Positions 24,018 to 34,600 of a DNA stretch of 64,000 nt are shown here, piece after piece (within the stretch, counting starts at the first letter, position 1; each line of letters starts with the position of its first letter). This DNA comes from Cubamyces lactineus (taxonomy: Eukaryota; Basidiomycota; Agaricomycetes; Polyporales; Polyporaceae), in assembly GCA_022376465.1 (NCBI GenBank), contig JACDTU010000020.1, positions 372,001 to 436,000 of the forward strand, written 5' to 3'. The position numbers were made by a program, and so were the translations under genes. The notes under the pieces are model-generated. The model worked only from the letters and a program-made list of their open reading frames with translations. It was not told the origin of the DNA and did not search any database.

Positions 24018-25373
24018 TCACCATGCATGATGGCCTCCGTCCACAAGAATGCTACGAAGACGTCGTGAGCTCGTCATAATACACCAGCTGGGTCAGTGCA
24101 GGACTCACTCGCTGCCATTGCAGAACGAGCTGGCGTCACTCGCCAGCCACACCATCACCCCTCTGATCTCGTGTGGCTTGCCCATCCTCTTCATGGGGTT
24201 CATGTTTGCCCATATATGCTCGTATTCCGGCTGGACGTCGAGATAAGGTTTGGGGAACCTGCGTTATCCGACGAATCAGGATGCCAAGCGAGAACGACTC
24301 GGGCGGATACGTGAGCGGGAGCGCACTTACCGCGTGAGCATGAACCCTGGGCTGACAGAGTTGACGCGTATGCCTTCCGGAGCTAGCTCGCAGGCGAGGC
24401 TGCGCGCCAGCTGAAGTACCGCTGCCTTTGATGTGTGGTATTGCACCACTGCGTGACCCTTGTCGTACGATCGTGGTTAGTTGTATGGCGGTGCCAGGGC
24501 AGCATCGAGTGCATATTGACGTACCTTGAAAGCGACATGTGCTGCGATGCTGGCCATTAGGATGATGCTACCGCCGTTTTTGAAGCGGCGCATCTGCTGC
24601 CCTGCTGCCTGCGCGGTCCATAGTACGCCATTTACGTTTGTCTCCATGATCTATAGAGGGCAATACGGATTGGCCGTATGGAAGCGAGGGAGCACCGACG
24701 GACTTACTCGTTGAAATTCACGCCCAGGGTACTCCAGACAGTTCACGGAGTCGCCCAAGACACCTGCCCCGGCGAGACAAATATCCATACGACCCTCCTT
24801 GTCACCAATCATCTCACCAACCTGCCACAACTTGTCCTAGACACGTTTCACGATTACATCGCGGTGCGAGCAGCGTAGATATATCCTTACCTGGTTGCTA
24901 ACGTCGGCGCTCACGTACTCAAGTCGACCCTCTCCACGTTTTTCCTTCAGTTTGACTGCGTAATCGCGCACTCTCTGCCATTCGACGCTCGGGTGCTCCG
25001 GGATATCAACGCAATAGACTGCACGCGCCCCTGCCTCGACCATCGCCAAAGCGGTTTCGAGACCGAGTCCACCGTTGCCTCCAGAAACGAGGGCGACTCG
25101 ATCTACGAGTGCAAAGTCTCGAGTGAATAAAGTCGAGGCCGGTGGAGCTGGAAGGGCGTGAGCCATGGTCTGACCATAGGTGACGAAAGACGAACATGTA
25201 TTCTTAAGAGCTCTGGCTACTCCAATTTCTTCCGTCGCTGGAGTATCTCTTGAGGCGGATGCGGCTGAGTATGGCCGTAGGTTCCTGCAGTGAGGAATTG
25301 CTGCTAGGGCGCGTGAACCAGCACTACGAGCGACATTGAGCAGTAGCGACCTTTGGATGCTTGAGAGCAGCAT
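24018..25373 (-). CDS. Short-chain dehydrogenase 4, with mitochondrial-type leader
   Basis: Most divergent member of the array. From the ATG at 25373 the N-terminus is MLLSSIQRSLLLNVARSAGS followed by RALAAIPHCRNLRPYSAAS: Arg/Ser/Leu-rich, no acidic residue, amphipathic, ending in a presequence-like RPYSAAS. The other copies lack this leader. Then GVARALKNT, an intron, STLFTRDFALVDRVAL, Rossmann SGGNGGLGLET, AVYCVDIPEHPSVEW, catalytic YHTSK, VNSVSPGFMLTR, NPMKRMGKPHEIRG and the last exon ILVDGGHHAW with TGA at 24018-24020. The final intron again splits a GA|C codon. I infer a mitochondrial paralogue of the cytosolic copies; an internal ATG at 25164 would give a leaderless form. Confidence 0.82.
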
Positions 25374-26326
25374 GACGATATACAGACGTGTCTGCGTCCA
25401 CCACATTCGCGCCCCGCAAGATATAACCCGTGAACTGAATGGACCGCATGTCGGGTCGACTTGCGTACCACATGCAGATGCAGCCTTGTCGTGCAATGCA
25501 TCCAATCGATAGATGGAGAAGCTGCCTCCAGTTCCGTCGTGGGTGCTATAGAGGACAGTGAAGGAGGTGTCTCGCCAGATCGCGGCAAGAAAGCCTACTT
25601 GGGCCTCGACTATCACGTCAACAAGAGCACGAGCGCATTGATATGGATAGACCAAGGCTAGCAATAGCCGACATTTCCGCTCGCATGGGGCCTCTCGCGC
25701 AGAGCGTGTAGCTAGAATTAATGAAGAGGTGCGGATCCTCTTTGCATTCGAGGCGTTCTTAGAGCGGTGATTGAACGCGGTAGAAGGCGGCGCGGAATGC
25801 TTACTCCACGAAGGTTTCATTAAGACAGGCTTCGCAGCTTCAAGAAGCCGACGAACCAGTACAGCGCGAGGTGTTTAAGACTCATGACCATCCACAGAAC
25901 GAAGTCTATTGTGCGAGGGCCATGAGTGATGGGTAACGTGGCTCTCATATCACTCCTAGGGAGACAATATACTTACCTAGCAAGCACGTCGCGACATAAC
26001 ACCTCCTCAATGAATGCGATACACGAGGATGCAGTAAGATCCGCGCATGGGGCCAGCGCAAATATTGTAGTTTCTAGACTTCACCGGAGTGAGCTGGGAC
26101 CACAATGACAGCAGGTTTCACTAGCACAGCGTGACAGCGACTCGGATGCCGCGCACTGTGGGGAGGCACGGCGTGATCCCTCCACGTGCCTACGTGACTG
26201 AACGCGTCAGGGCGTTACCGAGACGCGTCGTGGCTACGTGACTCGGAGTCGGAAGATTGTTGCTTGCTGCTTGCACACGTCCCGCTGCCTTCAAGTAGTG
26301 CCTGGTGAGCATTTGAGGAGCAGAAG
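25374..26326. other. Divergent intergenic region (dehydrogenase 4 / BTB gene)
   Basis: About 950 bp with the upstream regions of two divergent genes. No protein-like frame or clear TATA box seen. Confidence 0.45.
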
Positions 26327-27418
26327 ATGTCGGCAAGGGCGAGCACGCGGCGCAAGAGAACTCTGCAGGACTCGGACGAGGAAATCATTTTCGACGACAT
26401 CGTGCACACCAAGATGCAGGCTAGTCCGAGTCAGTCAGCCCGAGTCGCTGCTGCCGACCGGGCCCAAGCTGCCAGGGCTGCTGCCAGTGGTCCGGACCCC
26501 AAGCGCGCTCGGCGGTCGCGTTCCCCGTCCGTCGTCTTCATCGGCATCCGCAGAGTCGCACCTGCGCCTTTCAACGACGGAGCTGCCGACCTCGTTATCA
26601 AAAGCGCGGCCGAGACGGAGTTCATGGTCTATAGGTCTATACTCGCGGCCGCGTCACCTGTGCTTGCCGACCGAATCACTGCTGCTGCAGAACGCGCCGC
26701 GGCCGAGGCTCAACAAACTGCTCCCGGCTCCCGGCTGCAGATCGACCTGCCCGAGTCGGACTTCGTTCTCGAGACGCTCCTCCGCTTCATCTACCCCGTC
26801 CCCGACCCTGTCCTCCTTGACTTGGACGATATCGCCGACGTTTATAACGCTGCTGCGAACAAGTACTCCGTCGCTTGCGCAACCTTTGCCCTCACGACCG
26901 CCTTGGGCTCTCCTCGTTTCCTCGATGCGGAGCCCGTCCGCGTATATGCTCTCGCAAAGCGTTTCGGAATCGACGACCTCGCCCGCATCGCGACTCTCGC
27001 CGCTCTTCGACATCCTGCCGAATGGACGGACTACGAGGAGTTCCAGAACATGTCCGCACAAGACTACCACTCCCTCCTCTCCACCCATCGCCGGATCGCC
27101 CGCGACGCCGTCGCCTGCCTCTCCTCGGATGCTATTCTCCACAGCTCGTTTACCTCTTTGTATCCCGGTGTGCCATATCGAGGCAAATTGCCTTCAGACC
27201 AGTGCTGGTATACGAAGTTCAAGGAATGTGGCCAGAAGGTTCTCCTTGAAGCCCCGACTAGCGATCGGGTCTGCAGCCCCGGGTTTGTCGTGCAGATGGC
27301 CACCGAGATCCAATGCGAGCGCTGTCGATATATCTTTCTCAGAGCGCTGCTTCCCGGGAGCTACGTGGAGAAACTCAAGGCGGCGATCGATGCTCTACCT
27401 GCGAAGTATGGTCTCTGA
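26327..27418 (+). CDS. BTB/POZ-domain protein (basidiomycete type)
   Basis: Intronless gene of 363 codons. Residues 1-70 are basic and low-complexity, with a nuclear-localisation-like cluster PDPKRARRSRSPS. The BTB fold starts at about residue 85 with ADLVIKSAAETEFMVYRSIL then ASPVLADRI, and continues through DLPESDFVLETLLRFIYPV. The C-terminal half follows the usual Agaricomycete pattern (YAAANKYSV-like helix, VYALAKRFGIDDLARIA, HPAEWTDYEEFQNMSAQDYH) and ends with a Cys-containing segment, IQCERCRYIFL. This family is greatly expanded in mushrooms and mostly uncharacterised; BTB domains generally mediate dimerisation or Cullin-3 adaptor function. No DNA-binding domain is present. Confidence 0.87.
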   Translation: MSARASTRRKRTLQDSDEEIIFDDIVHTKMQASPSQSARVAAADRAQAARAAASGPDPKRARRSRSPSVVFIGIRRVAPAPFNDGAADLVIKSAAETEFMVYRSILAAASPVLADRITAAAERAAAEAQQTAPGSRLQIDLPESDFVLETLLRFIYPVPDPVLLDLDDIADVYNAAANKYSVACATFALTTALGSPRFLDAEPVRVYALAKRFGIDDLARIATLAALRHPAEWTDYEEFQNMSAQDYHSLLSTHRRIARDAVACLSSDAILHSSFTSLYPGVPYRGKLPSDQCWYTKFKECGQKVLLEAPTSDRVCSPGFVVQMATEIQCERCRYIFLRALLPGSYVEKLKAAIDALPAKYGL

Positions 27419-27757
27419 AGGTGCAGGGTGGAGGTTTGGAAGTCGGCGCAGCAGATGATATCGTACCCTACTACTGCCGTCGTAATTTGTCCGGTGAGAA
27501 GATACTTAAACGAATTTTAGTCCCCACAGAGAAGGCAGTGTCTCCCCATGTGTCTCAGTATACGCAGGCCGACCCGGAATCATCTCAAGCGGACACTCCA
27601 AACATGACTATTGATCTGCCGACAAGCTCATTATAGAGTAAATGCGGGCGCACGAACGCACTACATGATACAATTCGAGTTAAGCTGTCCTGCTCAAAAC
27701 CATAGCATATAGGATATCCAACTGCTGTGCACGCAAACCTCGACTCTCGCGCGCGCA
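27419..27757. other. Convergent intergenic spacer
   Basis: Lies between the stops of the BTB gene and the EH-like gene; probably both 3' UTRs. No gene seen. Confidence 0.5.
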
Positions 27758-30324
27758 CTATAGCGGCCGCCATCCATCCCCAGCAGGCCACTTCAGGTCA
27801 TCCCGCTCTAACACCATCCGCTTCCCATCATCCACTACTGCAACGTCCACGCCTCCCTCTCGCCACCGCCTTGCCCTCTCCTCCACTCGTTCCCTCTCCT
27901 GCTCGCTGTCCTCCCCGGGGTCGTGGTCCAAGCTGCTATCGTCGCCCGTATACTGGTCTCTCCACCCCGTGCCCCTCACCTCGCCCAGCCCCCGATCTGC
28001 CTCACGGACCGGACGCGCATCGAGGTCCGGGTCGCCGTCGACGTCGTCCATGAGCCGCGCCTCACCCTCTTCGCGCATCCACCGCGGCCCGTGCGCCCCG
28101 TGCTGCACGAACCCGCGGCGGGAGAATGCGCCCTCGGCTTTGTACCGCGCAGCGTCCAGGGCTGGCTGCGCGCGCAGCTGCAGGCTCGTCAGGGTCTTCT
28201 GCAGGCTCCCAATGGCGGAGTCCGTGAACGCTGACTCGCGCGACCGGTCCCGGGTCCCGCCGATCCTGCGTGAGCCCTCCCTCTCCCTGCCACGCTCCCG
28301 CTCACGATCTCGTTCACGGTTCGACGAGAGCGAGAGGTGCCGGGAGAGTGTGAGATTAGCCGGGACAGACGCGGATGCGCTTGGGTTGCCAGAAAGTCCG
28401 TCCGACGCCTGCGACGTAGACCCAAGCTGCACGCTTTCTGGGCGTTTCCGGCGTGGGGGAGGCGGCACCGGTGGTGGAGATGGATGGTGCATTGACTTGG
28501 ACCGAACTACTCGTGGCGACGGGGTGGAAGAGGACACGGGCCGGTCGGTGTCAATCGCTGCGAGCTTGCGGTCCGGATGAGTGGGCGGCGGCTCGGGCGG
28601 CAGGTCTGTCAAAGGCCGCGGAGGTGTTCGGGAAGGTGAGTTATTTTGTGAAGCAAACCGACGTGCCGGAGGAAGCGGGGGTGGGTCAGTTGCCCGCTTG
28701 AATGGTGAGAGCGTGGCTGTCGCGACTTGTTCGAACGAGCGTGCTGTACCCGTCGTGGATGCGGGCGGGCTAAGATTCCGCCGCGGGGGCAGCGAAGGCA
28801 CCCTCCTGTGCAGGGTCGCCCGTTCACCAGAACTCGTAACGGACGCTGCCGAAGACGAAGAGGCGCTTGCAGGGCCTATGCGCTCTTCCTTCACAGGGCT
28901 CTTGCTGCGGACACGCCGCGCGTTGGCGGCTCCCGGAGCGCTGCTGCTCTTGAGCACCTCCATCACGCGCTCCTGCTCGAGCTTCTGCTCCGCCTTCTTC
29001 AGGCTCTGCGCAATGCGCGTGGCCTGCAAGGACTGTTGGATCAACACGTTGGGGTTATTCGTCGAGACGCTTCGTGTCGGAAGAGCAGGGACAGGTGGAG
29101 GAACCTCGCGTGAAGGCTGGGCGTGCGGAGCGCCCATCGATGCATGTCGGGGTGGGGGGATAACGGGGGGTTTACGCGGAGGCAACGGAGGGATCTTGGC
29201 TTCTTGCAGGACGGATGCAGTCGGCCGAGATCCTGGGAATACGGCCGTGCTTGCTGGCGCAGACTGCGGTGGGGCATCCTGTGACCCTCTGCGGTTGAGG
29301 AAGGGATTGTTGGGCTTCGGTGGGACAGAGGGTGGGGGAGGGCGTGAAGTGGGTGCGGAAGCGGGAGCGGCTGTAGGAGGAGGACCGTGTGAATTGGGCG
29401 AGTTGGCCGGGAAGAATGGGTTGTGGTCAGGAGATGGGGGATCCGGTGCAGGGTGTGTAGACTGTGAATGAGTTTGAGGGGACGTCCGCGGCTGCTTGCC
29501 CTGTGGCGAAGGCGACCTGGACGCTAACTCGTCTGGATGAGCTGTGGGGAAGCCTGTCAATACAAGATGAACGGATGCGATTTACAACGGAAGAGATGAA
29601 CGATGATCCTGACGTCAGAGAGCCATGCCAGCTTCAGACTCCATACAACCAGGAAGGACATGGTCGTACGAGCAACGCGCTGCAGTCAAGATGCAACTGC
29701 TTGCAGTGTTGCCCACGGGCCTATAGCTTGCTACAGCCGCCGAATCCCACGAAGGGGCCAGGAGGTTGTGCACAACTCGAAGATCCGCAACCTAGGGATC
29801 CGCAACCGCTCTCCGACTTCATACTCGCCCTGAGAACTTTCCCAAGCTATAGTCTTGAAGTGCAAAAGAGAGTGCATCGTTCCGCACCCAACGTGTGCGC
29901 AGAACGAAGGTCGCGGCATGATGAAAGTGACATGACATACCTTGAACGAAGACGAAGCTGGGATCAACCTCTTTCCCGCTCAAAACATGGGAAACCAGCC
30001 TGAGTACGGCAAAGAATTGTCCCCCGGTCAAGACGTCTGCTGGACCGAGGTCAGGACAAAAGAGACGGAGGATCTGTAGCACGATAAGACAAAGCCCGCG
30101 CCGATTGCATGCATACGCACCGTGTCCAGCGTGTTCGGGGCAATGCTAGAGTAGCGGCCTCTCAGCCATGCTCGTGCCTCCCGTACGCCTACCACGAGTT
30201 TGTCATAGTCTGGGGTGTGGGCATGCTGTGGGTTGTAGTCGACGATGTCGTGGATGGAAGAAGTGTAGGTCGTGAATTCGGCGTCATTGAGAGCAGATAC
30301 ATGGAGAGTAAGTGGTCGTGACAT
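27758..30324 (-). CDS. EH-like, proline-rich scaffold protein with NPF motifs
   Basis: Three exons, 30324-30121, 30073-29941 and 29553-27758, give about 710 residues starting MSRPLTLHVSALNDAEF. Residues 1-115 resemble an EH/EF-hand-type module: ARAWLRGRYSSIAPNTLD, ILRLFCPDLGPADVLTGGQF and FFAVLRLVSHVLSGKEVD, without a canonical calcium loop. The rest is disordered: two NPF motifs (HNPFFP, NNPFLN) that are ligands of EH domains, and polyproline runs such as PPVPPPPRRKRP and PPPVPALPTR for SH3, WW or EVH1 partners. The C-terminal 120 residues contain a helical, charged part (IGSLQKTLTSLQLRAQPALD) and end GWRPL. I infer an endocytic or actin-linked scaffold; no ortholog name is known to me. Confidence 0.75.
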
Positions 30325-30360
30325 CTGGCGTGCCGCCGTCGTGGACGATATCTCCGTGTC

Positions 30361-30398
30361 TGTCGTCGTTCGCGTGGTCGTCGTCGTGGTCGTCGTGA
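30361..30398. repeat. Imperfect GTC/GTG triplet repeat
   Basis: Tandem GTC and GTG triplets just upstream of the EH-like gene start, probably in its 5' UTR or promoter. Confidence 0.6.
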
Positions 30399-33178
30399 AG
30401 GGTGAGTAAGATGTGAGGAAGAGGGCGGGTGTCGGCTTGTCGCGGCAGGGAGTCGCGAGGCGAAGGCGCGCTCGGCGCGGCACAGCTTGGCGCGGTCGCG
30501 TCGCTCGTAATGAGTGTCAAGCGCCCGGACTTGTCTTCCGCTCTGACCTACCCTCGGAATTGGCACTACCCCCAACAAAAATTATAGCACATCTTACGGA
30601 GAGTCCATGGATGCCGTAGCGATAGGGGGGCCAGCTCCGAAGGCAATGAGGCTCGTAGGAAGAGGTGTAGATGCAATGATTGATGACGCTGACGCTCCTC
30701 TCCCAGTCAGCCAGACGGAACGCTGCAGACGCATGAGGCGTTCGGAGGCAAAGACATGGTGGGCTTAACACTCATACAATGGGTGTGTGACAATATTGAC
30801 CCGTCGCATTGGTTAGTTACACGCTGCGAGGACTTCACGCCTCGAGCTCACCCTCAAACCGACATATCGGGTCGGATACCACGCACCTCAGCCACCAACT
30901 ACGATGGAAGATGCGACGGACTTGCTTTCCACCGTCCCATTTGTTACGGGGTACCTGTCAATCCACCCAGGCTCTCTGGCCCACCCGGTCTCCAGGCCGG
31001 CTAGTGGTCTTCCATCGGACTGGCTGCCATACGCCTCGTGAAGGATATCGACTGAGACGGTGGTCACCCTGATTGACTTGCCAGCAACGGTACCTGCGAT
31101 TGCAAGGATGGTCGCCGTATCACGACAATGTCAAGCGATCCAGGCCTCGCATTCCGCCCACTTCAAGCCGCCGGACCCCTGCTCCTAGCCCTGGTGCGCG
31201 GGGTACACGTCTATCAGATGGTCTACGGAATCGCGCCTCACTAGCCTTTCTCGCATTGGCTCGAGGCGGTCTGATCGCCGCTGCAACTTTGCTCTCATCA
31301 GGTTTCCCTGTCCGCCAGTTCTCGAGCGTCGGATATCCCATGGACAGCCCCTGAATCATATCGAGGGTTGCACGAACTCGTGGTCGGACAAGTGCGGCAG
31401 CCATCTGGCCGAGTTATTGAATCTTCACATCGATACCCCCGCACGCTGGGTACTATGCTGCGGAGTGCGCACGATCCTCGACTCCGTCGACCTATCCGAA
31501 GGACTAGGAGATTCCTGCGTTCGTCACAGTGTTTCCGATGGAGCTCCGCTGCGAACCTCGTAGTCTGTGACTGGTTGTCCAAATGTTGCAGGTGCCTCAT
31601 TCCGCCGAAGCGAATCACGTCTTCAACGCTGAAGTGCTCGCGAATGAGAAACATTATACTCCTTTTCCATTGTCACAGAACCCCATAGCTGCCGTATGCT
31701 AATCATTCTTGTACATTCGAACGCCCACAGCCGCGGAGGTTCGATGTCTGGTATGATGGCTCCTCATCACTTCACTGAGCGTCCCGCGACCCGAGGAAAT
31801 CTCTGCTATGCACCCGGATCAGCCGTGCTGCCTGATGTGCGGCACGTAAGCTCACATGGCGAATTCGCAGCACAAAAGAGGCGTTTGTGTATACACGGGG
31901 CTGTACGACCGTACAAGACGGGTGTCTCAGGATAAGCCACCATGCCTTACCCTTACGCTTAGTCAATAAAATTGACTACGCAGATTTGACAGCTCAGGGC
32001 CTATGGCTGGCCGGCGGCGATGGTGTCGCTTCTGAGCGGACGCTGGATGTCCACAGGAGGTTCTGTTCTGTTCCGAAGAGCGCGAAGGATCACGGCTGGC
32101 GTTCAGTATACACACCCCTCGCTATACCATAAACGGCTACAATCTGATGGCCTCCCCGGACAAACCGTTCTACCGGCGGTATACGTCGCCCCGCCGATGC
32201 CGTTGAAAGTTCAAGCTGTGTCTCTCTGGAGTCTGGGCTGCTTATTCCATTGATGAGGCCGTGTCGGCGAGCTCGGGGCAACGCGTCTATTTTCGAAGTG
32301 TTGACGAGGACCTCGTCGTCGTCCGAAGGTAGAATTCGGACCATCAGCTGCTGCAGGTATCAACAAGCCGCAATCTCGCCAAAGCATCATGCAGATCGAG
32401 CAAATCTCCTTGCTCGGGTCGTCTATCACCGCCGTGCACGACCCTGCTTCTCGAGAAGACGGCCATTCATTCCATGTGGCCTGCGCGCCGTAAGAGACCA
32501 TGCGCCACGAAGAACTGACAGTCTTCTCCGGAGCTTGACGGGCACGCTCGTGTATACTCAAAGTCTCAGACCGGAGCAATAGGCCCTAGAGACAACCCAC
32601 GGCGCCCTGCAACGCCACAGGTGCTTGAAAGCCAGCGGCGATGGGCCGAAGCCAGTCGCGAGCAACGTGCCATCACTATGCGCGACTACTGTCAACGGGG
32701 GTGAAGTGACCGCCGGCAGCGGAGCGCTGCAATGGCTCAGACTCGCCCAGAGCGTGCTTGACAACACCGAACGTTGAGAGCTCTGGCTGGCTCCATAGCA
32801 ATATCCGCTGCGGACATTCCACGTGAACTTGAGAGCGGATTGTGCGAGTCGACGTGCCTGTTGATTGAGCGGACGTGGGTACAGCCGCTTACAAACTGAT
32901 GCAAATTTTCGTGAAGTTCTTCGGGGTCGTCTCCATTACTCCTCGGGTCAGGTAATAGACAAGCGATATGCCGGAATTGATATCGAACTGTGGAGAAGCC
33001 CGTGGTGTGAACACAGCAACATAGCACATGGCTGCCGTAATGATATGAGCAACGGGGGTAGCGCATCAGAATACAATCCACCCTGCATACCGAGAGAAGA
33101 GACAAACGAGATAATGTTACAGCCCAAACATTGGGTATCGTGAAAACGTCCGGGAGTCCTTCCTACCGCGAAGAGCCA
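30399..33178. other. 2.8-kb region without recognisable genes
   Basis: Only short open frames, none with motifs or codon use I trust. It may contain the EH-like gene promoter, the 3' UTR of VPS29 and decayed DNA. No terminal repeats noticed. Confidence 0.45.
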
Positions 33179-33984
33179 TCACCAGACGCTCTGAGTATGC
33201 TGGGGTCCTGGACTGGATGGTATGCTCTGCGGCATGGCAGTTGGCCGAGGCGCTTCCCTGACAGGCTCAGGCTCTTTCCTGTACTCGATCTTCTCCACCC
33301 GGACTTCACCCTCAATCAGCTGGTACACGTAGGTGACGACCACAGGGCCCTGAATATCCATGAGAGCGAACGACGGTGTGGGATCACTGCGGCGACATTC
33401 CGTGAGCAAGCCGATGCTGCCTCGGCATGGTGGAAAACTGCGTACCCGTTGAATGTGCCTATCCATGCCCCGGTCGCAGAGCCGGGGTTGACGAAGAATC
33501 GGCCGTCGTACTCCACCGCTTGGAATCTGTGCATACGCTCGGTGACTGCCGTGCTGGACACCGAAAGAGGGGACTCACGTGTGCGTGTGTCCAGATACGA
33601 GGACGTCTACGTCCAATTGCCGCGCAATGGCATTAAGCGAGTCCAGGTCGCCCGTTGGAACAGATTGGTGTCCATGTATGACGCCAATCCGGATAGGCGA
33701 ATGGGCAACGGTCACAGATAGAGGGAAGGAGCTCTAGCGGTTCCATGCATTGGTATTTTGGTGTAAAAAGTAAGCAGCTGCCATACCTCATCATAATCTC
33801 CTCTAACAACATGAACATCTGGCGACACCGTTCTGAGGTACTCGTACGTTTCGCGGTCGCAGACGTTGCCTGTGCACAGGATTTGCTGTATTTTGCCAGG
33901 AACGAGAAGTTTCTTGAACTTCAGTGGCAAGTCGTGGACCCGGTGTGGGATATGCAAGTCGCCAATGACGAGTACCAAGACCAT
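33179..33984 (-). CDS. VPS29: Retromer subunit Vps29
   Basis: Metallophosphoesterase-fold subunit of the retromer coat (with Vps26 and Vps35) that recycles receptors from endosomes; it is catalytically inactive and acts as a scaffold. Starts [15 protein letters not shown] at 33984. Motifs in order: [27 protein letters not shown], an exon with [15 protein letters not shown] and [20 protein letters not shown] followed by GHTHT, then [11 protein letters not shown] and, after an intron, [21 protein letters not shown] fungal tail of about 40 residues ends with TGA at 33179-33181. Four exons, about 220 residues. The GDLH and GHTHT signatures are intact. Head-to-head with MDM35, ATGs 244 bp apart. 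Confidence 0.93.
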
Positions 33985-34228
33985 CGTAGAGCAAGTTGGA
34001 GAGAGCGTAGGACAAAGTGGCGGCAGCGGTGAGCGCAGTTGTTGCGGACGCGAACGCAGACGCGCTTGCCGCGACGGCCACGTGGCAGCTATGTCATGGG
34101 CGTCTATGTGATCTGTGTGCCGGATGCGTTCGTACTTCACTTGTTTGTCCTCGTTCGTCCATCCACTGCCCGTACACGTTTCACGCGCGTTTTCTCTCTT
34201 CTGTTTGAAACCTCTTTGACTTCTCCCA

Positions 34229-34600
34229 ATGTCACAGAGTCTGTCTGAAGAGTGTACGCCGTTGAAGCGCAAGTATGACGCCTGCTTCAATGCCTGGTTC
34301 GAAGGTTATCTGGAGCCAGCTCTCTCGGCCTCTGCCAACGCAGAGCAGCGGACGAAGTTCGCTCAGCAAAAAGCAGCTGAGTTCGACAGCTCATGCGGCA
34401 AAATTTGGCATGCATATCGTGAATGTGTACAGGTGCGTGTAGACAAGCAACGTCATGAGGTTCTCACCATGAACGACGAATCTCCCGTACAGAAAGCGGT
34501 GAAGGATAAGGGATTAGATGTCCTCTTGGATCAGGCGCGCACAGAAAATCCGCTTAAAGAACCTCCTCCGCCCGCTCCTCTGGATAAATCGCGCTCATGA
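34229..34600 (+). CDS. MDM35: Mitochondrial intermembrane-space protein Mdm35 (TRIAP1-like)
   Basis: Twin CX9C protein imported by the Mia40 route that stabilises Ups1-type lipid transfer proteins carrying phosphatidic acid between mitochondrial membranes. Single exon, 123 codons: first pair [11 protein letters not shown], followed by [11 protein letters not shown]; second pair [11 protein letters not shown]. Each has exactly nine residues between cysteines, and the YDxCFNxWF context is that of Mdm35/TRIAP1. The Pro- and Lys-rich tail (about 45 residues) is longer than in yeast. It shares a short promoter with VPS29. Confidence 0.93.
   Translation: MSQSLSEECTPLKRKYDACFNAWFEGYLEPALSASANAEQRTKFAQQKAAEFDSSCGKIWHAYRECVQVRVDKQRHEVLTMNDESPVQKAVKDKGLDVLLDQARTENPLKEPPPPAPLDKSRS

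Noticed and set aside
23314..24030. Possible small gene between dehydrogenases 3 and 4
   Set aside because: Two open frames exist but there is no motif, signal peptide or plausible splice structure, and the composition resembles intergenic DNA here.
26238..27458. 406-codon frame overlapping the BTB gene
   Set aside because: Ser/Arg/Pro-rich out-of-frame reading; the BTB frame at 26327-27418 has the clear domain.
28581..29471. 296-codon plus-strand frame opposite the EH-like gene
   Set aside because: Gly-rich antisense shadow of the Pro-rich exon; composition is explained entirely by the opposite strand.
30361..30398. CRISPR-like or minisatellite array
   Set aside because: Plain imperfect trinucleotide repeat with no spacers.
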